A DNA stretch of 64,000 nt from Martinezella rhizogenes (GTDB lineage Bacteria > Pseudomonadota > Alphaproteobacteria > Rhizobiales > Rhizobiaceae), in contig NZ_JUHG01000019.1 in the NCBI RefSeq assembly GCF_000799715.1, positions 62,001-126,000 on the forward strand, given 5' to 3'. The translations under genes were made by a program, and so were the position numbers. The notes below the pieces were generated by a model. The model saw only the letters and a list, made by a program, of their open reading frames with translations, was not told where the DNA came from and did no database searches. Shown here piece by piece: positions 25,324-34,739 of this stretch. The number at the start of each line of letters is the position of its first letter. Positions within the stretch are counted from its first letter, which is position 1.

Positions 25324-27414
25324 TTAGTCTCCCGTCACTGGTTCGAATTCAAGAAGAAGCCCGCTCTCGGGCCGAAGCATTGGCAGCGGCAAGCCGACGC
25401 GCCGAAGCGTGTCGAGGCTGAAGGTCATCTCGCCGTTCAAAAACCGCTGTTGGCCGTCCGATATCCGGATGAACTCGGGCTCGGCCGGATGGAACGCTTT
25501 CACACGCCATTTGCCTGTGCCCTCACCGCTCAACGGCAGGCGAACCGGTGCGGGCTGCTCGCCGACCATTTGCGGACCCTGCGCAACGAAAGCCACGATA
25601 CGGCTCTCGTCCGCAGCGCCCCAGACATAGCGACCATCAAGGGGCGGCAGGCGGAACTGCTTGCCGGGCGCATGAAGGAGCGAGCGCAAGCTCTTGTGGA
25701 GCGCGATCCAGCCTTCGAGCTCCTGCTTCTCCTCGGCGTCGAGGGTCAGCGGGTTCAGCTCGACACCCAGATGATAGGCAAGTGCTACGAGCGCCCGGAA
25801 AGAAAGCGTCAACCTGCGGCCGGTCTGGTGGTTCGGCGATGCGGCGATGTGCGCGCCGAGAAGCTCCGGCGGAACGAACTGCGAGGCCCCATGCTGTATA
25901 TCAAGCCGTTCGAAGGCGTCGGTGCAATCGGAGGTCCAGACGCGATGCGTGTGCCGGAGGACGCCGTAATCGATGCGCCCGCCGCCCGATGCGCAGCTTT
26001 CGATCTCGACGGCCGGAAACGCCTGCCGGATCCTGTCCATCAGGGCATAGACCGCCCGCGTCTGCTGCGCCGTCCGAGCACGACCATCCGCGCCGCCGGC
26101 ATGAGTCAGGTCGCGGTTCATGTCCCATTTGATATAGGCGATCGCATGCTGGGAAAGTACGGCTTCCATGCATCTGAAGAGATAATCGCTGACCTCCGGC
26201 CGCGTCAGGTCGAGCACCAGCTGGTTTCTCGACAGAAGCAGCGGACGCCCTTCGACCTGGAGCGCCCAGTCGGGATGGGCACGAAACAACTCGGATTCGG
26301 GATTCACATTCTCTGGCTCGAACCAGAGACCAAATTCCATGCCGAGCGATGTCACATGATCGACCAGCGGCTTCAGTCCATTTGGATATTTCCGCTCGTC
26401 GATGAACCAGTCGCCGAGGCTGGTGGTATCGTCGTCGCGCTTGCCGAACCAGCCGTCGTCGAGGACGAAGCGCTCGATGCCGATGGCCGCCGCCGCATCC
26501 GCCTGAGCCTTCAGGGAGTCCATGCGGTGATCGAAGTAATTGCCTTCCCAGGTGTTCAGCGTCACCGGCCGGGGCTTCATCTCGCCGCCCGGCCAGGCAA
26601 TCACGCTTTCTCGCACAAAGGCATGGAACGCTTCGCTGTCAGGACCGGCAAAGGCCGTCGGACTGCTGTAGGTTTCACCGGTTGCCAGGCGTATTTCGCC
26701 CGGCTCGAACAGCTCGCCGAGATGCACCAGCCGGCGCCCGTCATCGAGCGTATCGATCGCCATCAGGTGGTTGCCGCTCCAGCCGAGATGGAAGCCCATC
26801 CGCTCGCCGCCACATTCAAGGAATGCGAAGGGGAATCGATCATGCGAGGTGCGCCCGCGGCGGCTTTCCTGCATCCAGAGCCCGTCGGCAATTGTCGTGT
26901 GGCGCGTCTGGAATTCCCGGCCCCACATGCCCGTAAAGGTGGTAAGCTCCGCCGGGCCGGCGGGCATCAGAAAGCTCGCCGCCATGCATCGATCGAGGGT
27001 ATAATCGCCGGAACCGAGATTGGTCAGCGACGTCGAAACCGACAGCACCTCGGCAGGACTGCCTTCGAGGCGTATCTGCAAGCCGATCTCCGCGACGGCG
27101 TCCTCGGCTTTCAGAACGACACCGGAATCGATTTCCTCGACCTGCCAATTCTGGAACTCCAGAGTAAATGCACGCCCGTCACGGTGCCCTGAGATCGCCG
27201 GCCAGCCGAAAAAGCCGAGCCCGCCAACAGGCAGCAGCACATTCGACGGCACGGCGATATCCATGCCGTTGACACGGCTCGAACGCGGCACATCAGGCCA
27301 GAATTCGGGGGCGAGCGCCCCACGGCCAAAGCCGAGGATCTCGGGCATGCCGCGCTCCGGCAGGCCGAGCGCCAGCGACACCGCGCCGGCTTTGACAATA
27401 ACAGTCTTGCTCAT
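25324..27414 (-). CDS. GH36 alpha-galactosidase
   Basis: The 696-residue enzyme has the GH36 nucleophile motif YIKWDMNRD and the acid/base region WTSDCTDAFERL, plus FVLDDGWFGKRDDDTTSLGDW and LWFEPENVNPES. No signal peptide is seen, so it acts in the cytoplasm on imported melibiose- or raffinose-type sugars. ATG 27414 is chosen because it overlaps the stop of the permease gene (ATGA), giving tight coupling; a longer frame to 27537 would overlap the permease deeply. Confidence 0.94.
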   Translation of the reverse strand: MSKTVIVKAGAVSLALGLPERGMPEILGFGRGALAPEFWPDVPRSSRVNGMDIAVPSNVLLPVGGLGFFGWPAISGHRDGRAFTLEFQNWQVEEIDSGVVLKAEDAVAEIGLQIRLEGSPAEVLSVSTSLTNLGSGDYTLDRCMAASFLMPAGPAELTTFTGMWGREFQTRHTTIADGLWMQESRRGRTSHDRFPFAFLECGGERMGFHLGWSGNHLMAIDTLDDGRRLVHLGELFEPGEIRLATGETYSSPTAFAGPDSEAFHAFVRESVIAWPGGEMKPRPVTLNTWEGNYFDHRMDSLKAQADAAAAIGIERFVLDDGWFGKRDDDTTSLGDWFIDERKYPNGLKPLVDHVTSLGMEFGLWFEPENVNPESELFRAHPDWALQVEGRPLLLSRNQLVLDLTRPEVSDYLFRCMEAVLSQHAIAYIKWDMNRDLTHAGGADGRARTAQQTRAVYALMDRIRQAFPAVEIESCASGGGRIDYGVLRHTHRVWTSDCTDAFERLDIQHGASQFVPPELLGAHIAASPNHQTGRRLTLSFRALVALAYHLGVELNPLTLDAEEKQELEGWIALHKSLRSLLHAPGKQFRLPPLDGRYVWGAADESRIVAFVAQGPQMVGEQPAPVRLPLSGEGTGKWRVKAFHPAEPEFIRISDGQQRFLNGEMTFSLDTLRRVGLPLPMLRPESGLLLEFEPVTGD

Positions 27415-28262
27415 CCCTTGGTCGCTCCGAGAGTGAGGCCTGCAATAAAGTGCCTCTGCATGAAGAAGAACATCAAAACCGGCGGCATCGCGGCGACGAT
27501 GGATCCCGCCGACACCAGATGCCAGGCGGCAACCCACTGCCCGTTGAGGGAATTAAGGCCGGCGGTAACAGGCATGGCGCTCTGTCCCTGCACGAGCACG
27601 GTCGCCCAGAAATAGTCGTTCCAGACGAAAGTGAAGATCAGCACCGACAATGCCGCGATCGCCGGACGCATCAGCGGCAGTACGATATGAACGAAGATCC
27701 GCCATTCGGAGACGCCCTCGACCCGCGCCGATTCGATCAGCGCAAAGGGCAAGCCCTTGATGAAATTGCGCATGAACAAGGTGCAGAAGCCCGTCTGGAA
27801 GGCGACGTGGAACAGGACCAACCCGGTTACCGTATCATAGAGCCCCATCTTCAGCGTCATGTCGCGCACCGGAACCATCAGGATCTGGAACGGAATGAAA
27901 TTGCCGGCAACGAAGATGAAGAACAACGCCAGGCTTCCCTTGAAGCGATAGACGGCGAGTGCGAAACCGCAAAGGCACGACAGCCCGACCGCACCGATGA
28001 CCGTCGGGATGGTGATCTTGAACGAGTTCAGGATGTAGTGGCCGATCGGCGAATCCCGGAAGACGGCGGTGTAGTTCTCGACGCCCGCAAAGCCCGAGGG
28101 AATACCGAAATAATTGCCGGCCGCCAGATCGCCCGATGGCCGGATCGACGTCACCGCGACGCCGATCAGCGGCAGCAGCCAGATGATGAGCGCGATCGGC
28201 AGGATGATCTGATAGGTCGTGGACACCCATGGGCCGGATTTCTGGACAGGTGTTGGAAACAT
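27411..28262 (-). CDS. Sugar ABC transporter permease (CUT1, LacG/MalG-like)
   Basis: The 283-residue inner-membrane protein has six predicted spans and the permease EAA-type loop (ESARVEGVSEWRIFVHIVLPLMRPA). Its start overlaps the stop of the preceding permease (TGATG) and its stop overlaps the GH36 start (ATGA). It forms the heterodimeric channel with the upstream permease for the operon's galactoside. Confidence 0.93.
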   Translation of the reverse strand: MFPTPVQKSGPWVSTTYQIILPIALIIWLLPLIGVAVTSIRPSGDLAAGNYFGIPSGFAGVENYTAVFRDSPIGHYILNSFKITIPTVIGAVGLSCLCGFALAVYRFKGSLALFFIFVAGNFIPFQILMVPVRDMTLKMGLYDTVTGLVLFHVAFQTGFCTLFMRNFIKGLPFALIESARVEGVSEWRIFVHIVLPLMRPAIAALSVLIFTFVWNDYFWATVLVQGQSAMPVTAGLNSLNGQWVAAWHLVSAGSIVAAMPPVLMFFFMQRHFIAGLTLGATKG

Positions 28263-29170
28263 CAGGAGTTCCTTTCCTGTCTCAGCATGCGGATGAGAAA
28301 GAAGGTGATGAAGATCATCATGATCAGGAAGAGCACGACGGCGATGGCGGCGCCGTATCCCATCCGGAATCCGTATTCCGACAGGGCTTCCTCATACATG
28401 TAGTAGGAGAGAACGCGGCTCGACCCGTAGGGGCCGCCGGCCGTCATGACGGAGACGAGGTCGAAGGAGCGAAGCGCGCCGATGACCGTCACCACCACCG
28501 CGATGAAGGTGGCGGGCCGCAGTTGCGGCAGGACGATATTCCAGAACAGGTGCCAACCCTTGGCGCCGTCCATGCGCCCGGCTTCGATCTGTTCCGAATT
28601 GATGTTGTTGAGGCCCGTCAGGTAGAGGATCATGCAATAGGCGATCTGCGGCCAGAGACCGGCAGCGATGATGCCGTAGGTGACCAGACGCTCATCCGCC
28701 AGCACGGCGATCTGCGTCCCGGTCAAAGCTTCCGTCAGGACGGAGAACAGCCCAAAATTAGGCGCATAAAACCAGGTGAAGATCAGGCCGACGACGACCT
28801 GGCTGATCACGAAGGGGAAGAAGAACAGCGATTTGTAGATACGGATGCCGGCAACGGTCTGGTTCAGGAACAAGGCCGCGGCCAATCCCGCCGGAACCGC
28901 CAGTAGATAGAGGACGAGCCAGATGATGTTGTTTTCCAGCGACGTGTAGAAGGCGTCGTCGGAGAAAAGCTCGACGTAATTTCCAGGACCGATCCAGGTT
29001 TTTGCCCCCAGACCATCCCAGTCGTGAAAGCTGATCCATACCGACTGGAAGACCGGTAGGATCACATAGACCAGGAACATCAGGGCGCCCGGCGCGAGAA
29101 AGAGCCAGGGTGCTAAGGTCCGCTGATTGCGTTTCCAGAACCCTGGTAGAGCGGTGCTGCTCGTGCCCAC
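28262..29170 (-). CDS. Sugar ABC transporter permease (CUT1, LacF/MalF-like)
   Basis: The 302-residue membrane protein has an N-terminal span after a polar start (residues about 18-40), several further spans and the cytoplasmic EAA-type loop (EAGRMDGAKGWHLFWNIVLPQ). It pairs with the next permease. A 79-base gap holding a strong hairpin separates it from the binding-protein gene. Confidence 0.93.
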   Translation of the reverse strand: MGTSSTALPGFWKRNQRTLAPWLFLAPGALMFLVYVILPVFQSVWISFHDWDGLGAKTWIGPGNYVELFSDDAFYTSLENNIIWLVLYLLAVPAGLAAALFLNQTVAGIRIYKSLFFFPFVISQVVVGLIFTWFYAPNFGLFSVLTEALTGTQIAVLADERLVTYGIIAAGLWPQIAYCMILYLTGLNNINSEQIEAGRMDGAKGWHLFWNIVLPQLRPATFIAVVVTVIGALRSFDLVSVMTAGGPYGSSRVLSYYMYEEALSEYGFRMGYGAAIAVVLFLIMMIFITFFLIRMLRQERNS

Positions 29171-29200
29171 TGTCTGCTCCTATGCAAATGCGAGTAAGAA

Positions 29201-29231
29201 CGCTGCCGGGCGTCATGGACGTCCGGCAGCG
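29201..29231 (-). promoter_or_regulatory. Hairpin between binding-protein and permease genes
   Basis: CGCTGCCGG (29201-29209) pairs perfectly with CCGGCAGCG (29223-29231). Inside, a G-T wobble and CGTC/GACG extend the stem to about 14 pairs around a 3-base loop. No U-tract follows. Such structures after a binding-protein gene usually stabilise its mRNA and lower downstream expression. Confidence 0.7.
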
Positions 29232-29249
29232 GGTCATTGTTGGAATGGA

Positions 29250-30482
29250 CTACTTGTAGGCGCGGGCGCGCACCTTATCGAGGCGTGCCAGGATCGCGTC
29301 GATCTTGTCGGGCTTGACCATGAACTCCTGGAAGCCTTCCATGCCGGCCTTCGCCATGTCGGCCGGCGCATCGCGATCGTAGAACTGCGAGAGAGCCTGG
29401 GCCTTCGACAGCATCTCAAAGCCCGCCTTCAGGAACTTGTCATCCGGTGTGGCCGACTGGTTGTTGACCGGCAGCTGGCCGAGTGTCGCATTCATTTTCG
29501 TCTGGGCTTCCGGGGAGGCCAGATAGGCGAGGAACTTCTTGGCATCTTCCTTGTTCTTCGCGCCCGACGGAATGTGGAAGGTGTCGAGCGGCGCTTCCTC
29601 GGCGGCGGGCAGGCCAGACGTGATTTCCGGGAACGGCAGGAAGCCGATCTGGTCTTCCTTCAGCCCGCCATCCTTCATCGGAGCGACGGCGAAATTGCCC
29701 ATGAGATACATGGCCGCCTTGCCCTGGACGAATTGCGGCATGGCGTCCTGCCAGTCGAGTGCTGCGTGGTTCTGAAGGAAGTAGCCCGGCTTGACCAGCT
29801 CAGCCCACTTGGCGAACACGGCCTTCACCTTCGGATCGGTATAGGGCACCTTGCCGGAGGTCAGATCCATGTGGAACTGGTAGCCGTTGACGCGCAGATC
29901 GAGATAATCGAACCAGCCGGCGGTTGGCCACAAGGCCTTGCTGCCGATCGTAAACGGGGTGATGCCGGCGCTTTTCAGCTTGGCGCAGGCAGCGACCAGC
30001 TCGTCCCAGGTCTTCGGCGGCGTAATGCCCTTATCCTTGAAGATGTCGGCTCGGTAATAGATGCCCCACTGATAGTAGGTGTAGGGAACGCCCCACTTCT
30101 TTCCGTCGATCGTCATCGACGCGGCGGCCGCCTTCAGCTGGTCGCTCAGCCCGTTTGCGGCCCAGACGTCACTGACGTCTTCAAAAAGACCAGCCTTGAC
30201 GAAAGGCTCCATGCGGTTGCCGGCATACCAGGCGACGACATCGGGAGCGTCAGCCGTCAGAAAGTTACGGATCGCGGACTTGTAGCCTTCGTGGTCGAAA
30301 TTGTTCCACTTGACCTTGATATCAGGGTTCTTCGTCTGGAAATCCGCAATCAGCTCTTCCATCGCCTTTTTCGGCACGGGGTCCGACTGGTCGGAATTGA
30401 GAACGATTTCGCCGGCGCATGCCGCCGACGCGACCAGCATGTAGCTCAATGCAATCGAGCCGATATTTTTAAAAAGGGTCAC
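29250..30482 (-). CDS. Galactoside-binding protein of an ABC importer (CUT1)
   Basis: The periplasmic solute-binding protein of about 410 residues has a Sec signal peptide (TLFKNIGSIALSYMLVASAA, cut near AACA). Its mature part follows the extracellular-solute-binding family 1 pattern, with EELIADFQTKNPDIKVKWNNF, GKAAMYLMGNFAVAP and repeated lobe motifs. The start is GTG at 30482: GGAGG lies seven bases upstream and the signal peptide begins right there, whereas the in-frame ATGs at 30560-30563 would add a non-signal extension. It is the first gene of the galactoside operon, divergent from a MelR-like regulator. Confidence 0.92.
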   Translation of the reverse strand: MTLFKNIGSIALSYMLVASAACAGEIVLNSDQSDPVPKKAMEELIADFQTKNPDIKVKWNNFDHEGYKSAIRNFLTADAPDVVAWYAGNRMEPFVKAGLFEDVSDVWAANGLSDQLKAAAASMTIDGKKWGVPYTYYQWGIYYRADIFKDKGITPPKTWDELVAACAKLKSAGITPFTIGSKALWPTAGWFDYLDLRVNGYQFHMDLTSGKVPYTDPKVKAVFAKWAELVKPGYFLQNHAALDWQDAMPQFVQGKAAMYLMGNFAVAPMKDGGLKEDQIGFLPFPEITSGLPAAEEAPLDTFHIPSGAKNKEDAKKFLAYLASPEAQTKMNATLGQLPVNNQSATPDDKFLKAGFEMLSKAQALSQFYDRDAPADMAKAGMEGFQEFMVKPDKIDAILARLDKVRARAYK

Positions 30483-30643
30483 GTATATCCTCCACTGACC
30501 TGTTACGGCGCGGGGCGCCGGCCAACACATCGCCCCCAATGCGCGGCGGTTGATATTCATCATCCAAATTCGTAGACCTCTACCGCGATATTAAAGATCG
30601 CTTCCGGTTTTCTAAGATCGCGACTGTAGTGGAGAGTCTCACA

Positions 30644-31558
30644 ATGCTGATCGAAGACGAGTCAGTTCCAGTTCACGATGGCCCGACGCGCCATCCTCTC
30701 GTCGTCTTCGGCGATCATCGCTTCTGCGCCGGGGAGCGATTGGACGTGCGGCGCATGAGTGGTCCGCACATGCACAGCCAGGTGGAGCTCAACTATGTCC
30801 TCGACGGACGCGTCACCTATTGGTTCGACGGACGCAGGCTGCAAGTCTCGGAGGGACAGCTCTGCCTCTTCTGGGGGATGATCCCGCATCAGGTCGTCGA
30901 CGTCACCGAGCCCACGACCTTCGTCTGCCTCTATGTCCCGATGTCGGTGCTCGTCAATCTGCACAGCATGGGCAGCTTTCGCGACGCCGTGTTCCGGGGC
31001 GGGTTGATAGAGGCACTGAACGTCAGAGCACACGACCGCGACATTTTTCTGCGGTGGCGGGAAGAACTGCTGTCCGGCGATCCGGAGCTGGAGCAAATCG
31101 TGCGCGACGAACTCGTCGCCCGCATCAGGCGAATTGCGCGAGAGGGCTGGCAGGATTTGCGCGAACAGGGTTCGGCAATCGGGGCATCGCGCAATCAGGA
31201 CCCGGATCGCCTGCCGAGGGTGGAAAAGATGCTCCGCTTCATCGCCGAACGCGCATTGGGCGAGATATCGGCCGTCGACGTCGGATCGGCTGCCGGACTG
31301 CATCCGAATTACGCCATGTCGATCTTCAAAAAAACCGTGGGCCTTACCGTCAATCAGGCGATCACGCGTCATCGGCTCGACACCGCCCAGTCGCTGCTGA
31401 TCTCCAGCGACCTGCCGGTGGCGGCGGTCGCATTCGAATCCGGATTTGGCTCGCTGTCGCGCTTTTACGAAGCCTTCGAGGAGCGCTTTTCCACGACGCC
31501 GGCCAAATATCGCAGCGGTTTCGGTCTGGTGACGGCGAAATCGATTTCAGCGGCCTAG
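30644..31558 (+). CDS. AraC-family regulator, MelR-like
   Basis: The 304-residue regulator has an N-terminal cupin-like sugar-binding region (MHSQVELNYVLDGRVTYWFDG) and a C-terminal double helix-turn-helix (AAGLHPNYAMSIFKKTVG and AAVAFESGFGSLSRFYEAFEE). The pattern resembles E. coli MelR, the melibiose activator. It is transcribed away from the galactoside operon and shares a 161-base control region, so it very likely controls that operon. ATG 30644 with GGAG nine bases upstream is preferred over the GTG at 30629. Confidence 0.88.
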   Translation: MLIEDESVPVHDGPTRHPLVVFGDHRFCAGERLDVRRMSGPHMHSQVELNYVLDGRVTYWFDGRRLQVSEGQLCLFWGMIPHQVVDVTEPTTFVCLYVPMSVLVNLHSMGSFRDAVFRGGLIEALNVRAHDRDIFLRWREELLSGDPELEQIVRDELVARIRRIAREGWQDLREQGSAIGASRNQDPDRLPRVEKMLRFIAERALGEISAVDVGSAAGLHPNYAMSIFKKTVGLTVNQAITRHRLDTAQSLLISSDLPVAAVAFESGFGSLSRFYEAFEERFSTTPAKYRSGFGLVTAKSISAA

Positions 31559-31595
31559 CATCGCCGCCCGCAGCCAAATGGATCGGGTACAGTGT

Positions 31596-31814
31596 CTATT
31601 CCGGCTTGCCGAGGTTTTTCGCGAACAACCATTCGCCGGTCGCGTCCTTTTCCACCCGCTTATTGCCTCGATAGAAGATCGGCTTGCCCGTCTTCTTGTC
31701 GATCGAATAGCGGCTGGGCGTCAGCTTGGACTTTTCCTGCCCGCGCGTGGCGGCAGCCAGGGCTTCCTTGAATTTACCGGCCTTGTAGAGAGCCATAAAT
31801 TCCGCGTCATCCAT
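31596..31814 (-). CDS. Small conserved hypothetical protein
   Basis: A 72-residue basic soluble protein starts at ATG 31814 with GGAG nine bases upstream. The N-terminal part (DAEFMALYKAGKFKEALAAA) looks like one TPR-like helix pair. The rest (YSIDKKTGKPIFYRGNKRVEKD) looks like a small beta sheet. It is transcribed convergently towards the AraC regulator. No function can be assigned. Confidence 0.65.
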   Translation of the reverse strand: MDDAEFMALYKAGKFKEALAAATRGQEKSKLTPSRYSIDKKTGKPIFYRGNKRVEKDATGEWLFAKNLGKPE

Positions 31815-31984
31815 TGCAGTCGTCTCCGTGGGCTTTTTAGGAACCCGTCATATCGAGATAGCCCATGCCGGACCTTTCAAGCCAATTACCAAGCGAATTT
31901 GTTCCAGGCTACCATAAAAGTCACCTCGCTCAAGATACATGCCCAAAAGGCCATGCTGGCGTGGCAACAAACCGAGGCAGTGGC

Positions 31985-32024
31985 AAAAAGCCTCTCGGCT
32001 CGCAATGGGGCCGAGAGGCTTTTT
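31985..32024. terminator. Bidirectional intrinsic terminator
   Basis: The 15-base arms AAAAAGCCTCTCGGC and GCCGAGAGGCTTTTT are perfectly complementary around a 10-base loop. With A-runs on one side and T-runs on the other, it can work in both directions. It lies 42 bases past the MFS stop codon. Confidence 0.92.
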
Positions 32025-32065
32025 GAGATTATCCCTGCCGAAACAGTGATTGCGAGCCCGCAAGA

Positions 32066-33385
32066 TCACTCCTTCATCATCGAACCGATGGAGAAAGCCA
32101 GGATCGACGAGACAAGCATCAACGCCCCAACGATAAACATCGGAAGTTCGTAGAGACCTGTCGCGTCCTTGACGAGACCCGTGATGTAGGGCGCGGCGAA
32201 GCCGGCGACATTGCCGATGGTGTTGATAAGCGCGATACCGGCCGCTGCTCCCGCGCCCGACAGGAACCGGGCGGGGATAGCCCAAAAATTCGGGAGCGCG
32301 GAGAAGATCGCGCAGGCCGTCACGGTGATGACGGCAATGGTTGCCTCCGGCGAGGACATGAACAAGGCCATCGGAATGCTGAGTGCGCCGAGGAGCGCGG
32401 GAATACCGATGTGCCAGGCCCGCACCCCGCGCTTCGATGCATCGCGGCTCCAGAAGAACAGGGCTATTGCCGCGGGCAGATAGGGGATTGCCGTGATCAG
32501 TCCCTTGTCGAATACATCATACTTGGTGCCGAACTTCGCCTCGAAGCCGGCGATAATGGTCGGCAGGAAGAAGGCGAGTGCATAGAGACCGTAAATCAGC
32601 CCGAAATAGATCAGCGACAAAACCCATACGCGACCATCCGTGAGCGCCTTGCCGGCCATCCGTCCATGGCCGCCGGCCTTTGCTCTTTCTTCCTTGGCCA
32701 GCTCGCCGTTAAGCCAGTTCTTTTCGTTCTGGTCGAGCCAGCTTGCGTCATTCGGCGTGTCGGGCAGATAGAACCAGGTAACAATGCCCACAAGGATGGC
32801 GGGGACGGCGACGCCGAAGAACATGACGCGCCAACCCTCGAGGCCGAAGACACCATGTGCCTGGATGAGCAGCGAAGCGAGCGGAGCGCCAACGACGATC
32901 GTCAGCGGCTGGGCCAGGTAGAACAGCGCCAGGATCTTCGCGCGATGGCGCGCAGGCACCCACATGCTGAGAAAAAGGATGGCGCCGGGGAAGAAACCCG
33001 CTTCTGCGACGCCCAACAGGAAACGCAGGAAGTAGAGGCCATTTATGCTGCTGACCCAGGTGAAGAGCAGCGAAACAATGCCCCAGCTCACCATGATGCG
33101 CGCAAGCCAGCGCCGTGCGCCGTATTTATGAAGCGCCAGATTGCTGGGGACCTCGAGCACGATGTAGCCGAAGAAGAAGATACCGGCGGCAAATCCGAAC
33201 TGGGCAGCCGTAAGCCCCAGATCATTCGTCATGCCGTTGGGTCCCGCAAAGGAAATCGCCGTGCGATCGAGAAAATTGATGAAGAACATCAACCCGATGA
33301 ACGGCACCAGCCGCCACGAGATTTTCTTGATGGCAGACCGCTCCGTATCCGTCGCTACGGTGTTGGCTGTATTGAGTATGTCCAA
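32066..33385 (-). CDS. MFS transporter, anion:cation symporter (ACS) type
   Basis: The 439-residue inner-membrane transporter has about 12 spans and ACS-family marks: NFLDRTAISFAGP in the first span and FLLGVAEAGFFPGAILFLSMW. Relatives carry organic acids such as phthalate, tartrate and sugar acids. The start is TTG at 33385 with a strong ribosome site (AGGGGAAC). A LysR gene lies divergently 243 bases away, a common arrangement for substrate-induced uptake. The substrate cannot be read from the sequence. Confidence 0.9.
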   Translation of the reverse strand: MDILNTANTVATDTERSAIKKISWRLVPFIGLMFFINFLDRTAISFAGPNGMTNDLGLTAAQFGFAAGIFFFGYIVLEVPSNLALHKYGARRWLARIMVSWGIVSLLFTWVSSINGLYFLRFLLGVAEAGFFPGAILFLSMWVPARHRAKILALFYLAQPLTIVVGAPLASLLIQAHGVFGLEGWRVMFFGVAVPAILVGIVTWFYLPDTPNDASWLDQNEKNWLNGELAKEERAKAGGHGRMAGKALTDGRVWVLSLIYFGLIYGLYALAFFLPTIIAGFEAKFGTKYDVFDKGLITAIPYLPAAIALFFWSRDASKRGVRAWHIGIPALLGALSIPMALFMSSPEATIAVITVTACAIFSALPNFWAIPARFLSGAGAAAGIALINTIGNVAGFAAPYITGLVKDATGLYELPMFIVGALMLVSSILAFSIGSMMKE

Positions 33386-33628
33386 GTTCCCCTCCCCTGG
33401 GTCACGAATAAGCGTTTTGCGTTAGAGACTGCATGGCGTCGTGCCGCAGCCTGCGAAAAGCTCACCCGATGTTGCTTTCGAAAAGATCGGGACAAACAAG
33501 GTCCCCTCCCGCCCGATCTCGTGAAGACACCGACTTTAAGAGTGGCTGGACAAGCGATGCAATCGATTTAATATCGAAGATGCGTGAGAAAAACTCACAG
33601 GTTAGCGGCATGATTCGAGGATATAGGC

Positions 33629-34555
33629 TTGGGGCAACGGAGACCGTCACTGACAGCATTGAGAGCTTTCGAAGCGACCGTGCGTCACCGCAGCATGACA
33701 CTTGCGGCCGATGAGCTGTTCGTAACGCATGGTGCAATCAGCAGACACATCAAGGCTTTGGAGGAATTGCTCGGCGTGATGCTTCTCAGTCGGAGTGTCA
33801 AGTCGACAGATCCTACGCCCGAGGGGGCTCAACTGGCTGAGGGCCTCGGCGCGGCATTCCGTCTGATCCAAACGAGTGTTGAAAGCGTCAAACCCGGACC
33901 ATTGACGCTTTCCTGCTCATCATCGATCATGATGCGCTGGATTATCCCGCATATATCCCTCTTTCATCAGCGCCACCCGCAAATCGAGCTCCAGTTCAAC
34001 ATGAACTACGATCGCATCGATTTCATGCGTGATAAGATCAGCGTGGCGATCCGCAGCAGCACGATCGAGGCGCCGCCCAACGCCATCATCCATGAGCTTG
34101 CGGCGGAATGGATCGGGCCCGTGTGCTCGCCCGAATATCTTCAATCGTTCCCGGTCAATAAACCGACCGAACTCGCCGACACGGCATTGCTTTCAACAAA
34201 CACGCGGCTGGACGCCTGGCAGGACTGGCTTTTGGCCTCGGGTCACGATTTTGACATGCCGCAAATCCGCAATAATTTCGACCACTTTTACCTGCTGATC
34301 GAGGCGGCGGCATGTGGCCTTGGTTTCGCGGTCGTGCCCAAGATGCTGGTGCTGAACGATCTCTCATCCGGAAGACTGGTCGCCCCCTTCGGCTTCGTCC
34401 AGGGACCGCGACGACTGGTGCTCTGGGTCTCGCCGCATGCCGCGGCACGCCCGGACACATTGGCGCTCAAGCGCTGGCTGATCGAGCAGATTCCCGCCAG
34501 TCTTGAACAGGATCGCGATCGATCTTTTCGAAGTCTGCCATTGTCCGGGAGATAA
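33629..34555 (+). CDS. LysR-family regulator, GcvA-like
   Basis: The 308-residue regulator has the N-terminal helix-turn-helix (LTALRAFEATVRHRSMTLAA through TPEGAQL) and a periplasmic-binding-like effector domain with GcvA features (IELQFNMNYDRIDF, AACGLGFAVVPKML). The start is TTG at 33629; GAGG lies about ten bases upstream. It is divergent from the MFS transporter and probably controls it and itself. Confidence 0.88.
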   Translation: MGQRRPSLTALRAFEATVRHRSMTLAADELFVTHGAISRHIKALEELLGVMLLSRSVKSTDPTPEGAQLAEGLGAAFRLIQTSVESVKPGPLTLSCSSSIMMRWIIPHISLFHQRHPQIELQFNMNYDRIDFMRDKISVAIRSSTIEAPPNAIIHELAAEWIGPVCSPEYLQSFPVNKPTELADTALLSTNTRLDAWQDWLLASGHDFDMPQIRNNFDHFYLLIEAAACGLGFAVVPKMLVLNDLSSGRLVAPFGFVQGPRRLVLWVSPHAAARPDTLALKRWLIEQIPASLEQDRDRSFRSLPLSGR

Positions 34556-34739
34556 ATCGGCGATCTCTCGCCGAGGCAACTCGTCACATGTTTCGCCGGC
34601 AAGCGGGCCAGCGCTTTATTTAAGAAGCTTTCCGAATTAAATTTAAGGTGCTGTTAAGATTTATTTAAACGCCTTAACCTAAAAATCATACTCGCAGAAA
34701 GCCCTTTCTCCCTTTTCAATCCTCTGAATTTGCATAGAA

